48,103 nucleotides of DNA, taken from NCBI GenBank assembly GCA_002490525.1, contig DKUE01000019.1, forward strand, positions 1 to 48,103, given 5' to 3'. Made by a program: the position numbers and the translations under genes. Numbering within the stretch: the stretch's first letter is position 1; each line of letters starts with the position of its first letter. Of this stretch, positions 33,450 to 41,808 are shown piece after piece. The notes under the pieces are model-generated. The model saw only the letters and a program-made list of their open reading frames with translations, made no database searches and was not told where the DNA came from. The stretch comes from Ruminococcaceae bacterium UBA7212. Lineage in GTDB: Bacteria > Bacillota > Clostridia > Oscillospirales > Acutalibacteraceae.

Positions 33450-33481
33450 CACCCCTGCTTCAGTATATGCAAGCAGGGGTG
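33450..33481 (-). promoter_or_regulatory. terminator hairpin that contains the SOD ribosome site
   Basis: A perfect 11-base stem (33450-33460 with 33471-33481), ten-base loop. On the minus strand its 3' arm ends GGGGTG and is followed by ATTTTTTG. The arm is also the SOD Shine-Dalgarno, and the last bases of the T run are the TTG start codon. Confidence 0.75.
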
Positions 33482-33494
33482 TAAATTTACCGCG

Positions 33495-33719
33495 TTATTG
33501 CTCACTTTGGTAGGCGTGCAGCATATCTTTTAATTCTGCGGCATGCCTTGCCTCATCAACGGCGTATTTTGCGAATGCACGGCTGTATTGTTCGTTCTCG
33601 TTGAATTCATGGGAATAGCCTTCAAAGTCCCGTGCCATTTCCATAGAATTTTCCCACGCGCGCAACAGTCTGTCGCGCACGGTGACTTCAATGCGGTGTC
33701 TGTCCTGTTCATTTTTCAT
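33495..33719 (-). CDS. small ferritin-like / rubrerythrin-type protein (74 aa)
   Basis: A short, all-helical protein with the iron-ligand pattern DEARHAAEL (ExxH type, near residues 54-62) and further Glu residues in the preceding helix (WENSMEMARDFEGY). It is half the size of a rubrerythrin four-helix bundle and lacks the rubredoxin domain, so a working diiron site would need dimerisation. This is inference from the pattern; other helical families cannot be excluded. AAAGGAGG stands before ATG 33719. It lies directly upstream of the SOD gene on the same strand, forming an oxygen-stress pair. Confidence 0.65.
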   Translation of the reverse strand: MKNEQDRHRIEVTVRDRLLRAWENSMEMARDFEGYSHEFNENEQYSRAFAKYAVDEARHAAELKDMLHAYQSEQ

Positions 33720-33867
33720 GACGAATCCTCCTTTTTATCAGTATTGCCTGTCTTGCGGATATACATGCGGATTGTTACGCTTTTTTTGCTTTTTATTCGT
33801 AAAATTGTAATTATTTTTAGCGGTTTTGCTGTAAAAAGACGAGAGAAAAAGAATCCTTTGCGAGATA

Positions 33868-33896
33868 TTGCATAAAAAATGATTTTATGCTATAAT
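33868..33896 (+). promoter_or_regulatory. sigma-A promoter of the surface glycan operon
   Basis: TTGCAT (33868-33873), 17-base spacer, TATAAT (33891-33896). The rest of the 33720-33940 gap is AT-rich with no other clear feature. Confidence 0.85.
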
Positions 33897-33940
33897 AAAT
33901 CAATTATATTTTCTATTTTTGTCAAAAAACGGAGAAACGA

Positions 33941-35209
33941 ATGCAAACCTTTAACGCTTGGATGCAAAAAAAGCCCTCTGCGAAATCGGTCGCGTTTTGG
34001 AATATGATGGGCAGTCTTGTCAATGCGGCTGTATCTGTATTGCTATTAATGATGGTGACGCGCACATTGGGCGATGAACAGGCGGGCGTTTTTTCGCTCG
34101 GTTTTTCCGTCAGTCTGATGATGCTTACGGTAGGGCTGTTTGAGGTGCGCCCGTTTCAGTCCACCGATATTTACAGGCAGTTTTCTTTTCCCGTTTATTT
34201 TACATTTCGTGTACTGACCTGTGCACTGATGCTGCTTGTAACCGCCGTGTATCTGTTTTTGAACGGATACCGCGGTGAAAAGGCTTTCGTAATTGTGCTT
34301 TTGTGCGCGCTGAAATGCATAGAGGCTTTTTGCGATGTCTTTAACGGGCAGGCACAGCAGAATGACCGCTTAGATGTAGCGGGTTTTTCGCTGTCCGTGC
34401 GTGTGTTTGTGTATTGCGCGGGTTTTTTCATTTCGTTGCTGGTAACAAGAAATTTGTTGGTTTCCTGCGGTGTGATGGTTGTGCTCGCGCTGTTATGGCT
34501 GGTGCTTTTTGATGCGGGCACGGGGCGGTATTTTGCGCAATGCCGTTTGCTGTTTGACAAATCCGCATTGCTTGCATTGTTTAAATCCTGTTTTCCGCTC
34601 TTTTTGGCATCATTTTTAATGATGTATATTAACAATGCGCCGAAATTTGCGGTGGATGCATACCTCTCTCCGGAATACCAAACCTATTACGGGATTATTT
34701 TTATGCCGGCGTCGGTCATCAATCTGTTCAGTCTGTTTGCATTTCGTCCGCTGTTGACTAAGCTGACGGCTTTTTGGAACGAAAACAAGCTGAAAGCTTT
34801 TTTGTCAACCGTTGCAAAGCTGATTCTTTGGATTTTTGCGGTAACAGCCGCGGCACTTTTGGGTGGCTGGCTGTTGGGGATTCCGTTTTTGTCACTGCTC
34901 TACGGCACGGATTTATCCGCTTTTAAAGCCGAACTGATGCTTGTACTTGCAGGCGGCGGGTTTAACGCGCTTTGTGTATTGCTGTATTACATGATTACCG
35001 TTCAGCGCAAACAAAAATATGTGCTGATTGGCTATGTGGGCGCGGCTGCGGCGGCTTGGCTTTTGGGCGACAGAATGGTCGCATCTTACGGTATGTGGGG
35101 GGCATCGCTGACGTATTTGCTGTCGGTGACTTTGCTTTGCTTGCTGTTTGTGCTGATTTTTGCGGCGGTTCTTTCCAAAAAGATGAAGGGAGAAAAACAG
35201 GTTGGGTAA
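33941..35209 (+). CDS. polysaccharide flippase of the Wzx / MATE-like (MVF) type
   Basis: A 422-aa membrane protein with about twelve helices, of the oligosaccharide flippase kind that moves lipid-linked glycan units across the membrane. The N-terminus shows the typical FWNMMGSLVNAAVSVLLLMM and RTLGDEQAGVFSLGFSV pattern, and it ends in a Lys-rich tail (KKMKGEKQVG). CGGAG stands before ATG 33941. It is the first gene of a tightly packed operon: the GT4 gene starts 8 bases before its stop. The transported glycan is not visible; the linked glycosyltransferases suggest a surface polysaccharide or teichoic-type polymer. Confidence 0.85.
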   Translation: MQTFNAWMQKKPSAKSVAFWNMMGSLVNAAVSVLLLMMVTRTLGDEQAGVFSLGFSVSLMMLTVGLFEVRPFQSTDIYRQFSFPVYFTFRVLTCALMLLVTAVYLFLNGYRGEKAFVIVLLCALKCIEAFCDVFNGQAQQNDRLDVAGFSLSVRVFVYCAGFFISLLVTRNLLVSCGVMVVLALLWLVLFDAGTGRYFAQCRLLFDKSALLALFKSCFPLFLASFLMMYINNAPKFAVDAYLSPEYQTYYGIIFMPASVINLFSLFAFRPLLTKLTAFWNENKLKAFLSTVAKLILWIFAVTAAALLGGWLLGIPFLSLLYGTDLSAFKAELMLVLAGGGFNALCVLLYYMITVQRKQKYVLIGYVGAAAAAWLLGDRMVASYGMWGASLTYLLSVTLLCLLFVLIFAAVLSKKMKGEKQVG

Positions 35210-36368
35210 ACATTTTTGCTTTTTTTCCGCATTATATGTTCCGCATATGGGCGGTGTAGAACGGTATACCTATAACCTCGCATGTGAATTGATTCGAATG
35301 GGACACCGTGTTACCGTGGTGACCTCCAATACGGAGCAAACCGAAGGGTATATGTGTTCCGAAGAGGGGATAGAGGTGTATGCACTTCCCTGCTTTCCGC
35401 TTTTAAACGGCAGATTGCCGATTCCGAAAAAGAACGGCGCATACCGTTCGCTGTTTCAAAAAATGGCTGCCGAGAAATATGATGCAGTAGTTATCAATAC
35501 AAGATTTTATTTTCATTCGCTGGTCGGTGCGCGTTTTGCAAAGCAGTACGGGATTCCGTCAATTGTGATTGAACACGGTTCTGCCCATTTGAAAATGGGC
35601 GCAAAGCCGTTGGACATGCTTTGCGGATGGTATGAGCATGGCATTACTGCTGTATTAAAGCGGTATTGCCGAGATTTTTACGGAGTTTCCGATGCCGCCT
35701 GTCAGTGGCTCGGGCATTTCGGCATTTCGGCGAAAGGGCTTTTGTACAATGCCATACCCGAAACGGAAATACTGCATATTTTGCAAACTGCTGCACCGCA
35801 TTTCCGACTGCAATATCACATTCCGCAAGAAGCGGTCGTGATTTCCTACATCGGCAGGTTGATTGCGGATAAGGGTGCGCGCAGTGCCGTAGAAGGTTTT
35901 TTGGAGGTCCTTGCGGAAACCAACGATCCGATCTATATGTTTGTGGCGGGGGACGGCGTTCTGTTTCCGGAGCTTTCCCAAAAACAGTCGGCGCATTTGA
36001 TTTTTTTAGGCACGGTACCCTACACATCTGCCATCTCTTTGCAAAAGGAAAGCGATTTTTATATCCTGCCGTCAGACGCAGAAGGCTTCGGCGCTTCTGC
36101 TTTAGAGGCGGTTTTGTGCGATACGGTTGTTTTGTCTACGCCGATTCCGAGTATTCTGCCCATTGTGACAGACGGTGTTTCGGGCATTTTATTAAAGGGG
36201 AACAGTAAGGAAGCCGCTAAGGAGGGCATTTTACGCGCACTTTCTGTGCAAAACCGAGCCGCCTTTGCACAGAAAGCCAGGCAAAACTATGATACTTGCG
36301 GCTGGAGCTTTCACAACACCGCAAAAAGCTTAGTTCGGGTTTTTGATAATGACGGGAGCAATGCATGA
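35202..36368 (+). CDS. glycosyltransferase family 4
   Basis: A cytosolic GT-B enzyme that transfers a sugar from a nucleotide sugar to a lipid-linked or glycan acceptor. The 388-aa protein begins with the GT4 loop YVPHMGGVERYTYNLACEL. Its C-terminal half has ISYIGRLIADKGA (donor-binding Rossmann entry), FVAGDG, and the EGFGASALEAVLCDTVVLST segment with the E-x7-E retaining motif. Start is TTG 35202, overlapping the flippase stop by 8 bases, with GGGAG about nine bases upstream. It overlaps the GT2 gene by ATGA, so the three are translationally linked. Confidence 0.92.
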   Translation: MGKHFCFFSALYVPHMGGVERYTYNLACELIRMGHRVTVVTSNTEQTEGYMCSEEGIEVYALPCFPLLNGRLPIPKKNGAYRSLFQKMAAEKYDAVVINTRFYFHSLVGARFAKQYGIPSIVIEHGSAHLKMGAKPLDMLCGWYEHGITAVLKRYCRDFYGVSDAACQWLGHFGISAKGLLYNAIPETEILHILQTAAPHFRLQYHIPQEAVVISYIGRLIADKGARSAVEGFLEVLAETNDPIYMFVAGDGVLFPELSQKQSAHLIFLGTVPYTSAISLQKESDFYILPSDAEGFGASALEAVLCDTVVLSTPIPSILPIVTDGVSGILLKGNSKEAAKEGILRALSVQNRAAFAQKARQNYDTCGWSFHNTAKSLVRVFDNDGSNA

Positions 36369-37075
36369 AAACGATTTTAATTATTCCCGCGTACAACGAG
36401 GGGGAGAACATAGCACGCGTTGTACGCAATATTCTGGAGAATTATCCGCAGTACGATTATATTGTTGTCAATGACGGTTCTACGGATAATACAGCCAAGG
36501 TTTGTATGCGCAACGGCTTTAATTTTTTGGATTTGCCTGAAAATATCGGGCTGTCGGGTGCGTTTCAGGCAGGCATGAAATATGCATATTATAACGGTTA
36601 TGACTGTGCCATTCAGTATGACGGCGACGGACAGCACGATGCGAAATATATTGCGGATATGCTGGAGATGATGGAAGCAGGCGGGTTTGATGTTGTTATC
36701 GGTTCGCGTTTTGTGGAAAAAAAGAAACCGAAAACTCTGCGGATGCTCGGCAGTAATTTAATTTCCGCCGCTATGCGCATTACGGCGGGCACTTCCGTGA
36801 AAGACCCGACCTCGGGAATGCGGCTTTACAACCGCCGTATGATGGAATACCACGCACGGCAGTATGAGTTTGGACCTGAACCCGACACCCTGACCTTTCT
36901 TTTGCGGTGCGGTGCCAAAATCGGCGAAACCCAAGTGGAAATGCTGGAACGAACAGCGGGAAAAAGCTATTTGACCTTTGCGCGTTCCATGAAATACATG
37001 GCAAGAATGTGCATCTCTATATTCTTTATTCAGTGGTTTCGCAAACCGATTGATTTACAGGGGGATGAAGTATGA
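36365..37075 (+). CDS. glycosyltransferase family 2 (DPM1/GtrB-like)
   Basis: Likely transfers a sugar to polyprenyl phosphate or an early glycan. The 236-aa protein is a GT-A fold with IIPAYNEGENI (residues 6-16), VVNDGSTDNT and the metal-binding YDGDGQHD. It has DPTSGMRLYNRR toward the end, as in dolichyl-phosphate-mannose synthase-like proteins. It has no C-terminal membrane pair; the next gene (DUF2304) supplies membrane helices and may partner with it. ATGA overlaps couple it to both neighbours. The sugar is unknown. Confidence 0.92.
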   Translation: MKTILIIPAYNEGENIARVVRNILENYPQYDYIVVNDGSTDNTAKVCMRNGFNFLDLPENIGLSGAFQAGMKYAYYNGYDCAIQYDGDGQHDAKYIADMLEMMEAGGFDVVIGSRFVEKKKPKTLRMLGSNLISAAMRITAGTSVKDPTSGMRLYNRRMMEYHARQYEFGPEPDTLTFLLRCGAKIGETQVEMLERTAGKSYLTFARSMKYMARMCISIFFIQWFRKPIDLQGDEV

Positions 37076-37440
37076 GCCTGACCTTGCGTATTGCATTGAT
37101 TGTGGTATGTATTACAGCCTGCGTTTATGTGTTGCGCCGTATCCGCCGTGCACAGATGGAAATTGAGGATGCAATTTACTGGATTTTGGTGAGCAGTGCT
37201 TTGGTGATTATCAGCATTTTCCCGCAGATTCCCGACTTTTTTTCCGACCTGCTCGGGATTCAGTCTCCTGCGAATTTTGTTTTTCTGGCTGTGAATTTCA
37301 TTGTGATTGTCAAACTGTTTTCCCTTTCTTTAGAGGTTTCGCTTTTGAAACAGAAACTAAAATCCACGATACAGAACGTAGCTATTCGCGAAAAAGAGTT
37401 AGAGGATGCGGGAAAGGAGAAAACGGATGAACCGGATTGA
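37072..37440 (+). CDS. DUF2304 membrane protein
   Basis: A 122-aa protein with three hydrophobic segments (about 3-21, 37-55 and 69-86), then a charged coiled-coil-like tail (LLKQKLKSTIQNVAIREKEL). DUF2304 genes very often follow a GT2 gene as here. A role as membrane anchor or helper of that enzyme is inferred from the constant pairing, not shown. It is coupled to the GT2 gene by ATGA and overlaps the next start by 14 bases. Confidence 0.85.
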   Translation: MSLTLRIALIVVCITACVYVLRRIRRAQMEIEDAIYWILVSSALVIISIFPQIPDFFSDLLGIQSPANFVFLAVNFIVIVKLFSLSLEVSLLKQKLKSTIQNVAIREKELEDAGKEKTDEPD

Positions 37441-39487
37441 AAAACGGAAACCTCTGTGGCAGACACTTGTCATTTTTGCCGTCCTGTTTTTTGTGCTGTC
37501 TGTGTTTTTTGGGCTGGTATATCAGTTTTACATAACGCCGAAAGCGGAAGCGGATGATATAGGATATTATTCCGTCGCCTCTAAAAATATGGGTGAAAGA
37601 TATTTGTTTCCAAACGGTAATTTTACGCTGACGCAAAGCTTTCAGGCTAAGGATTCCGTCAGCGGCTATACGCTTTGGATTGATTTTACTGAGGAAAAAA
37701 AGGCGGAGCGCGAAAAACTCGCTGTAAACGGTGAATTTATTGATGTAAAAGGGCATTTGCGCGTTGTATTGAAGGATGCGGCGGGAACGGTCATTGACGA
37801 TTATGACTTGGATCAGGATAAATTGAATGAGGCGCTGTATTTCGGCAGGTTGGTTCGAAGTTTAGATACGCTTTTGCAGGGCAATGTACGCAATCAGACA
37901 TACACCTTGGAAATTTCCGGTGATTTTCCGAAAAACTCAGGCATTTATTTCCGCGTAAGCGACAGGGATTATTATCAGTCGGGTGAAATGACCGTGAACG
38001 GAGAGACCGTTTCACAGGATATGGCTTTTTATGTGTATTCGCCGATTTATACCATGGCAAGACTTCTGTTCTTGGCATTTTCAGCCGCGATTTTGTTGGC
38101 GTTTACCGTGGTGTATTTCTGCGCATATGTGTTCCGTGTCAAAAAACATATTTTGTTTTTGGTAGCGGTGCTGATTATGGGCATGGGCTATACCGTTTTG
38201 ATGACCCCGTATGCAACGCCGGATGAAACGGCGCATTTTTACACTGCGTACCGTGTGTCCAATGCGCTTACCGCAACACCGAAGGCTGAAAACCCGAACA
38301 AGGAACTGTATATCCGCGCTTGTGATACAGACTACAACGGTATTATCAGCGAGTTTTACGGAAAACGGCTTGTGCCTACAACGGGCACCTATGCCGCCGC
38401 AGTGAACAATATTTTGGGCACCAAGGAAAACGAGGAATTGATTTTAGTCGATGGGGACTATATTACAGGAAATCCCGTGTGTTATATTGCCTCCGGTTTC
38501 GGGCTTGCCGTCGGCAGGTGGCTGCATCTCTCTTCTGTGACTTCCTTCTATCTCGGCAGAATTATGAATTTACTGCTGTTTGCCGTACTCGGCATGCTTG
38601 CTGTACGCAGAATGCCGTTCGGGAAAAATGTTCTGTTTGCCGTGGCATTGCTGCCGCTGACCTTACAGCAGGTGGCTTCTTATTCCTATGATTCGGTTAT
38701 TCTCGCATTTGCCTTTTACTTTACAGCGGTGTGCTTGGATTTAATTTACAGAAAAAAGAAAATTTCTGTTTTGGATATTGTGTCTTTGCTGCTGTGTATT
38801 GCGGTATTTGCTGCACCGAAGGCGGGCGTGTATTGTGTGGTTCTGCTGTTGCTTCTGCTGATTCCCCGCAATCGAGCACTGCCCAAAAAGCAGACTTGGA
38901 TTTTTGTGGGTGGACTGCTGGCGGCGGCTGTCGGATTTTTCCTGCTGTTCAACGCTTTCCGTTTTTCATCCGCAGTGACGACTACAAGCAACCCGTATAC
39001 CTTAGACCTTATTTTCAAGGACCCGTTAAAGTTTATTGAGCTGTGGGTGAATACTTACTTTGACAGTAAAGAGTGGCTGTCCTACTCTCTGTTCGGGTCG
39101 GATATGGCTTGGGGAAATTTACCTGTGTCCAAAACCTATGCCCTCGGATTTGCCGCTTTGCTTTTGCTTTCTTCTGTACGCGGTGACTCCCCGCGCGAAC
39201 GCATTCGGATGCAGCCGTTGGAAAGAACGGTTATGTGGTCGGCTGTGTTGTTGACGGTGGCAGGCTTTTGTGCGGCGGCCTATTTGTGGACCAGTGTAGA
39301 TTCCGCATGTGTCAACGGCATTCAAACCCGATATATTCTGCCGACACTGCCGCTGATTTTGCTTTTACTGCGTAACAATACAATCATACACCGCAAAGAT
39401 GTTACAGGATTTTTAACTTCCGGTTTTATTATGCTACATGCCTTTTATATCACCGACTTGTTAACAACAGTGCTGTTTGATTATTAG
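37427..39487 (+). CDS. DUF2142 multi-pass membrane protein (GT-C-like)
   Basis: A 686-aa protein. It has one N-terminal helix (about 10-30), a large extracytoplasmic beta-rich domain (about 35-205) and then ten or so helices. The DUF2142 signature is PYATPDETAHFYTAYRVSNAL (split here in meaning), an external loop with acidic residues similar to GT-C glycosyltransferases. The C-terminal loop has GIQTRYILPTLPL. It probably acts outside on lipid-linked sugar. AAAGGAG stands seven bases before ATG 37427. It is the last gene of the operon; a weak CGGAC/GTCCG hairpin at 39492-39510 follows. Confidence 0.85.
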   Translation: MNRIEKRKPLWQTLVIFAVLFFVLSVFFGLVYQFYITPKAEADDIGYYSVASKNMGERYLFPNGNFTLTQSFQAKDSVSGYTLWIDFTEEKKAEREKLAVNGEFIDVKGHLRVVLKDAAGTVIDDYDLDQDKLNEALYFGRLVRSLDTLLQGNVRNQTYTLEISGDFPKNSGIYFRVSDRDYYQSGEMTVNGETVSQDMAFYVYSPIYTMARLLFLAFSAAILLAFTVVYFCAYVFRVKKHILFLVAVLIMGMGYTVLMTPYATPDETAHFYTAYRVSNALTATPKAENPNKELYIRACDTDYNGIISEFYGKRLVPTTGTYAAAVNNILGTKENEELILVDGDYITGNPVCYIASGFGLAVGRWLHLSSVTSFYLGRIMNLLLFAVLGMLAVRRMPFGKNVLFAVALLPLTLQQVASYSYDSVILAFAFYFTAVCLDLIYRKKKISVLDIVSLLLCIAVFAAPKAGVYCVVLLLLLLIPRNRALPKKQTWIFVGGLLAAAVGFFLLFNAFRFSSAVTTTSNPYTLDLIFKDPLKFIELWVNTYFDSKEWLSYSLFGSDMAWGNLPVSKTYALGFAALLLLSSVRGDSPRERIRMQPLERTVMWSAVLLTVAGFCAAAYLWTSVDSACVNGIQTRYILPTLPLILLLLRNNTIIHRKDVTGFLTSGFIMLHAFYITDLLTTVLFDY

Positions 39488-39515
39488 AAATCGGACGGAA
39501 TTTGAGTCCGGTATA

Positions 39516-39546
39516 TTGACTTTTAATGGATTTGGTTTATTATAAT
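39516..39546 (+). promoter_or_regulatory. likely promoter of the PAP2 / phosphoesterase pair
   Basis: TTGACT (39516-39521) and TATAAT (39541-39546) with a 19-base spacer; ATTATA at a 17-base spacer is the alternative -10. Confidence 0.55.
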
Positions 39547-39572
39547 ACATAGATTTTTATGGAGGTAAGTTT

Positions 39573-40229
39573 ATGGATTTCAGTGCGTTTTCCGCGTTTG
39601 ACCATTCTGTCTTTCAGTGGATACAAGAGCACGTTTGGTGCGAGGTTTTAAATGTACTTATGCCGATTATCACGTTTTTCGGCGAGGGCGGCTGGCTTTG
39701 GATTGTATTGGCTGTGGTTTGCCTGTTTTCCAAAAAATACCGCAAGGTTGGTGTGACAATGGCATTTGCACTGATTGTCATGCTTTTGGTGAATGATTTG
39801 ACTCTGAAAAACATATTTGCGCGTGTGCGTCCGTTCAATTTTGAACCGTTTGCGGATTTGTATGCGGGATTTCCTGCAGCGGCAAACGGTAAGCCGGAGC
39901 TGTTGGTATCCCTGCCGTCCAGTTATTCTTTCCCGTCGGGGCACACTTCTTCGTCTTTTGCGGCGGCAACGGCAATTTTACTCAACAAAAAATGGAAAGT
40001 CGGCGTGCCTGCGGGCATTTTGGCGATTCTCATTGGTTTCTCCCGGAATTATCTCATGGTGCATTATCCGACAGATGTGCTGTTCGGTGCGCTGATGGGG
40101 ATAGTTTACGCTGTGATTGCCTATTTCCTGATTGCAAAATTCGTATATCCGCTGTTCGACAAATATGTTGGGCAAAAGGTGGATGCATTTTTTGAAAAGA
40201 AATTCGGCAAAAAGGAAAAAGCAAACTAA
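39573..40229 (+). CDS. PAP2-family phosphatase (undecaprenyl-PP or lipid phosphatase)
   Basis: A membrane phosphatase with six helices and 218 aa. All three PAP2 motifs are intact: KNIFARVRPF (near 83-92), PSGHTSSSFA (near 119-128) and SRNYLMVHYPTDV (near 153-165, with the catalytic His in VHYPTD). It may recycle undecaprenyl pyrophosphate, which the preceding glycan operon would release, or act on phosphatidic acid. Its tail is very basic (KKFGKKEKAN). TGGAGG stands before the ATG. The metallophosphoesterase gene follows by 17 bases. Confidence 0.92.
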   Translation: MDFSAFSAFDHSVFQWIQEHVWCEVLNVLMPIITFFGEGGWLWIVLAVVCLFSKKYRKVGVTMAFALIVMLLVNDLTLKNIFARVRPFNFEPFADLYAGFPAAANGKPELLVSLPSSYSFPSGHTSSSFAAATAILLNKKWKVGVPAGILAILIGFSRNYLMVHYPTDVLFGALMGIVYAVIAYFLIAKFVYPLFDKYVGQKVDAFFEKKFGKKEKAN

Positions 40230-40246
40230 AACAGGCGGTGTATGCA

Positions 40247-41416
40247 ATGACTACTCCACGCGGTAAAACAGAGGATTTATATTTCCGTGCAGACGGTAAA
40301 TTCCGTATTATGCAGGTGGCGGATACGCAGGATACGCAGGTTACTTCTAAAGATACATTGGCGTTTCTGGCGGCGGCTCTTGAGAAAGCCAAGCCTGATT
40401 TGGTCGTGTTTACGGGCGACCAGTTTAAAGGCTACGGCGTTAGCTTTCTTTTGGGTGAACGCGAGGCGAATTACAAAAAGGCAATCGATCATTTGATTGC
40501 ACCTTTGGAACAGCGCGGGATTCCGTTTACTTTTGTGTTCGGCAATCATGACGATCAGGCGTTTGGGATTTCGAAAGAAAAACAGCTCGAAATGTACCGC
40601 GCTCACAAAAATTGTTTGGCAGTTGCAGGCGATGAAAGCCTTGCGGGGCTGTGTAACCAATACCTTAATATCCGTTCGCATGACGGTGAAAAGATTTTAT
40701 TTAATCTGTATTTGGTGGATTCGCTTTCTACAACGCTTGACGGCAAATGCGCGAGCGTCACAGCGGAACAAATTGCATGGTACCGCACAGTACGCGAGTA
40801 TTTAAAGGAAACGGCAGGGGACTATGTGCCCTCGATTCTGTTTCAGCATATTCCTGTGCCTGAAATGTGGGACTTACTGAAGGAAGTGCCGAAATCACAG
40901 AAACCGCACGCACAGGGCTTCCGCGAGCACTACGGCAAGTTTTATAATATTGACGAGCGGTTCCTGCAAAAGGGGAATTGCGATTTTCTATTAGAGACTC
41001 CCGCAACGCCCTCTGAAAACAGCGGTGAATTTGCGGCGGTTGCAGAAAAGGGCGACACGCTTGCCATGTTTTTCGGGCATGACCACAACAACAGCTTTGT
41101 CGGAAAACACGGCAATATGTTGCTCGGTTATACGCAGGGCTGCGGCTTTAATGTATACGGTCCTCGCTTAGACCGCGGTGTGCGTTTAATTGATTTGGAC
41201 GAGAAAAATCCGAAAACTTTTTCTACGCATACTCTTTTGTACCGTGACTTGTTCAGTGTAAAGGATATTCAGAATAAACCGAAATATTTGCTGTATTCAT
41301 ACGCCCCGCCGAGTGTGGAATCCGTATTACCGATGCTCAAAAAACTCGGCTTTGCCGCAGGTACAGCCGCTGTTGCGGGCATAGCTTATGCGGTTTGTAA
41401 ATCAAAAAGAAAATAA
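40247..41416 (+). CDS. metallophosphoesterase, C-terminal membrane anchor
   Basis: A calcineurin-like phosphoesterase of 389 aa. The two-metal motifs are ADTQDTQ (near 26-32), FTGDQF, FGNHDDQ, LFQHIPVPE and FFGHDHNN; the first motif has DTQ where DxH is usual, as in the purple-acid-phosphatase-like subgroup that acts on phosphoesters. A hydrophobic helix (about 363-380) and KSKRK end the protein and may anchor it with the catalytic part in the cytosol, since there is no signal peptide. ATG 40247 is chosen over GTG 40238. It is probably cotranscribed with the PAP2 gene. Substrate unknown. Confidence 0.88.
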   Translation: MTTPRGKTEDLYFRADGKFRIMQVADTQDTQVTSKDTLAFLAAALEKAKPDLVVFTGDQFKGYGVSFLLGEREANYKKAIDHLIAPLEQRGIPFTFVFGNHDDQAFGISKEKQLEMYRAHKNCLAVAGDESLAGLCNQYLNIRSHDGEKILFNLYLVDSLSTTLDGKCASVTAEQIAWYRTVREYLKETAGDYVPSILFQHIPVPEMWDLLKEVPKSQKPHAQGFREHYGKFYNIDERFLQKGNCDFLLETPATPSENSGEFAAVAEKGDTLAMFFGHDHNNSFVGKHGNMLLGYTQGCGFNVYGPRLDRGVRLIDLDEKNPKTFSTHTLLYRDLFSVKDIQNKPKYLLYSYAPPSVESVLPMLKKLGFAAGTAAVAGIAYAVCKSKRK

Positions 41417-41432
41417 TTATATGTAATATCAA

Positions 41433-41471
41433 GTAAAAAAGCTTTCCGCAAAACTGCGAAAAGCTTTTTAC
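41433..41471 (+). terminator. terminator of the phosphoesterase gene
   Basis: GTAAAAAAGCTTTCCGC (41433-41449) pairs with the region 41456-41471 (GCGAAAAGCTTTTTAC) with one bulge and a central mismatch, followed by TTTTC. Confidence 0.8.
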
Positions 41472-41477
41472 TTTTCA

Positions 41478-41505
41478 TAGGGAACGACTGATGATGCGTT
41501 CCCTA
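41478..41505. repeat. palindromic element with TAGGGAACG arms
   Basis: TAGGGAACG (41478-41486) / CGTTCCCTA (41497-41505) around ACTGATGATG. It shares GGGAACGAC with the elements at 3025 and 4606. Confidence 0.55.
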
Positions 41506-41552
41506 AATTTTTAAAAAATTGTAGAGAACTGTCCGTTGCACTCTATCGCATA

Positions 41553-41804
41553 TTAAGAATTAAACCAGTGTTGATGCATTTCCGATAGAAACGCCTTCGT
41601 AATCGGATATCCGCTGTACGTACCGATTACAGAGTCTGTAAAGCAATAAGGACAAATTGCTGTGCCGACCGAATCTGCAATCCAATCCTTAATTTCTGCT
41701 GGATGAAAAATCCGGAGACAATAGAAACAGCCGCATTTCGAATCCTGCAACAGTTTTGCTTTATTATTTGTACAGTATGTATGTGCTGTAATACAGTCGT
41801 CCAT
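41553..41804 (-). CDS. small zinc-ribbon protein (83 aa)
   Basis: Four cysteines form a zinc-ribbon: CGCFYCLRIF (about 24-33; CxxC within) and CPYC (about 51-54). They are followed by the well-conserved-looking stretch TDSVIGTYSGYPITKAFLSEM and MHQHWF. Proteins of this form are seen widely in bacteria as uncharacterised cytoplasmic proteins. The start at 41804 has AAAGG ten bases upstream, inside the end of the phosphatase gene, and lies 4 bases past that stop, so the pair is coupled. A longer open frame to 41927 runs inside the phosphatase and is rejected. Function unknown. Confidence 0.7.
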   Translation of the reverse strand: MDDCITAHTYCTNNKAKLLQDSKCGCFYCLRIFHPAEIKDWIADSVGTAICPYCFTDSVIGTYSGYPITKAFLSEMHQHWFNS

Positions 41805-41808
41805 AAAT

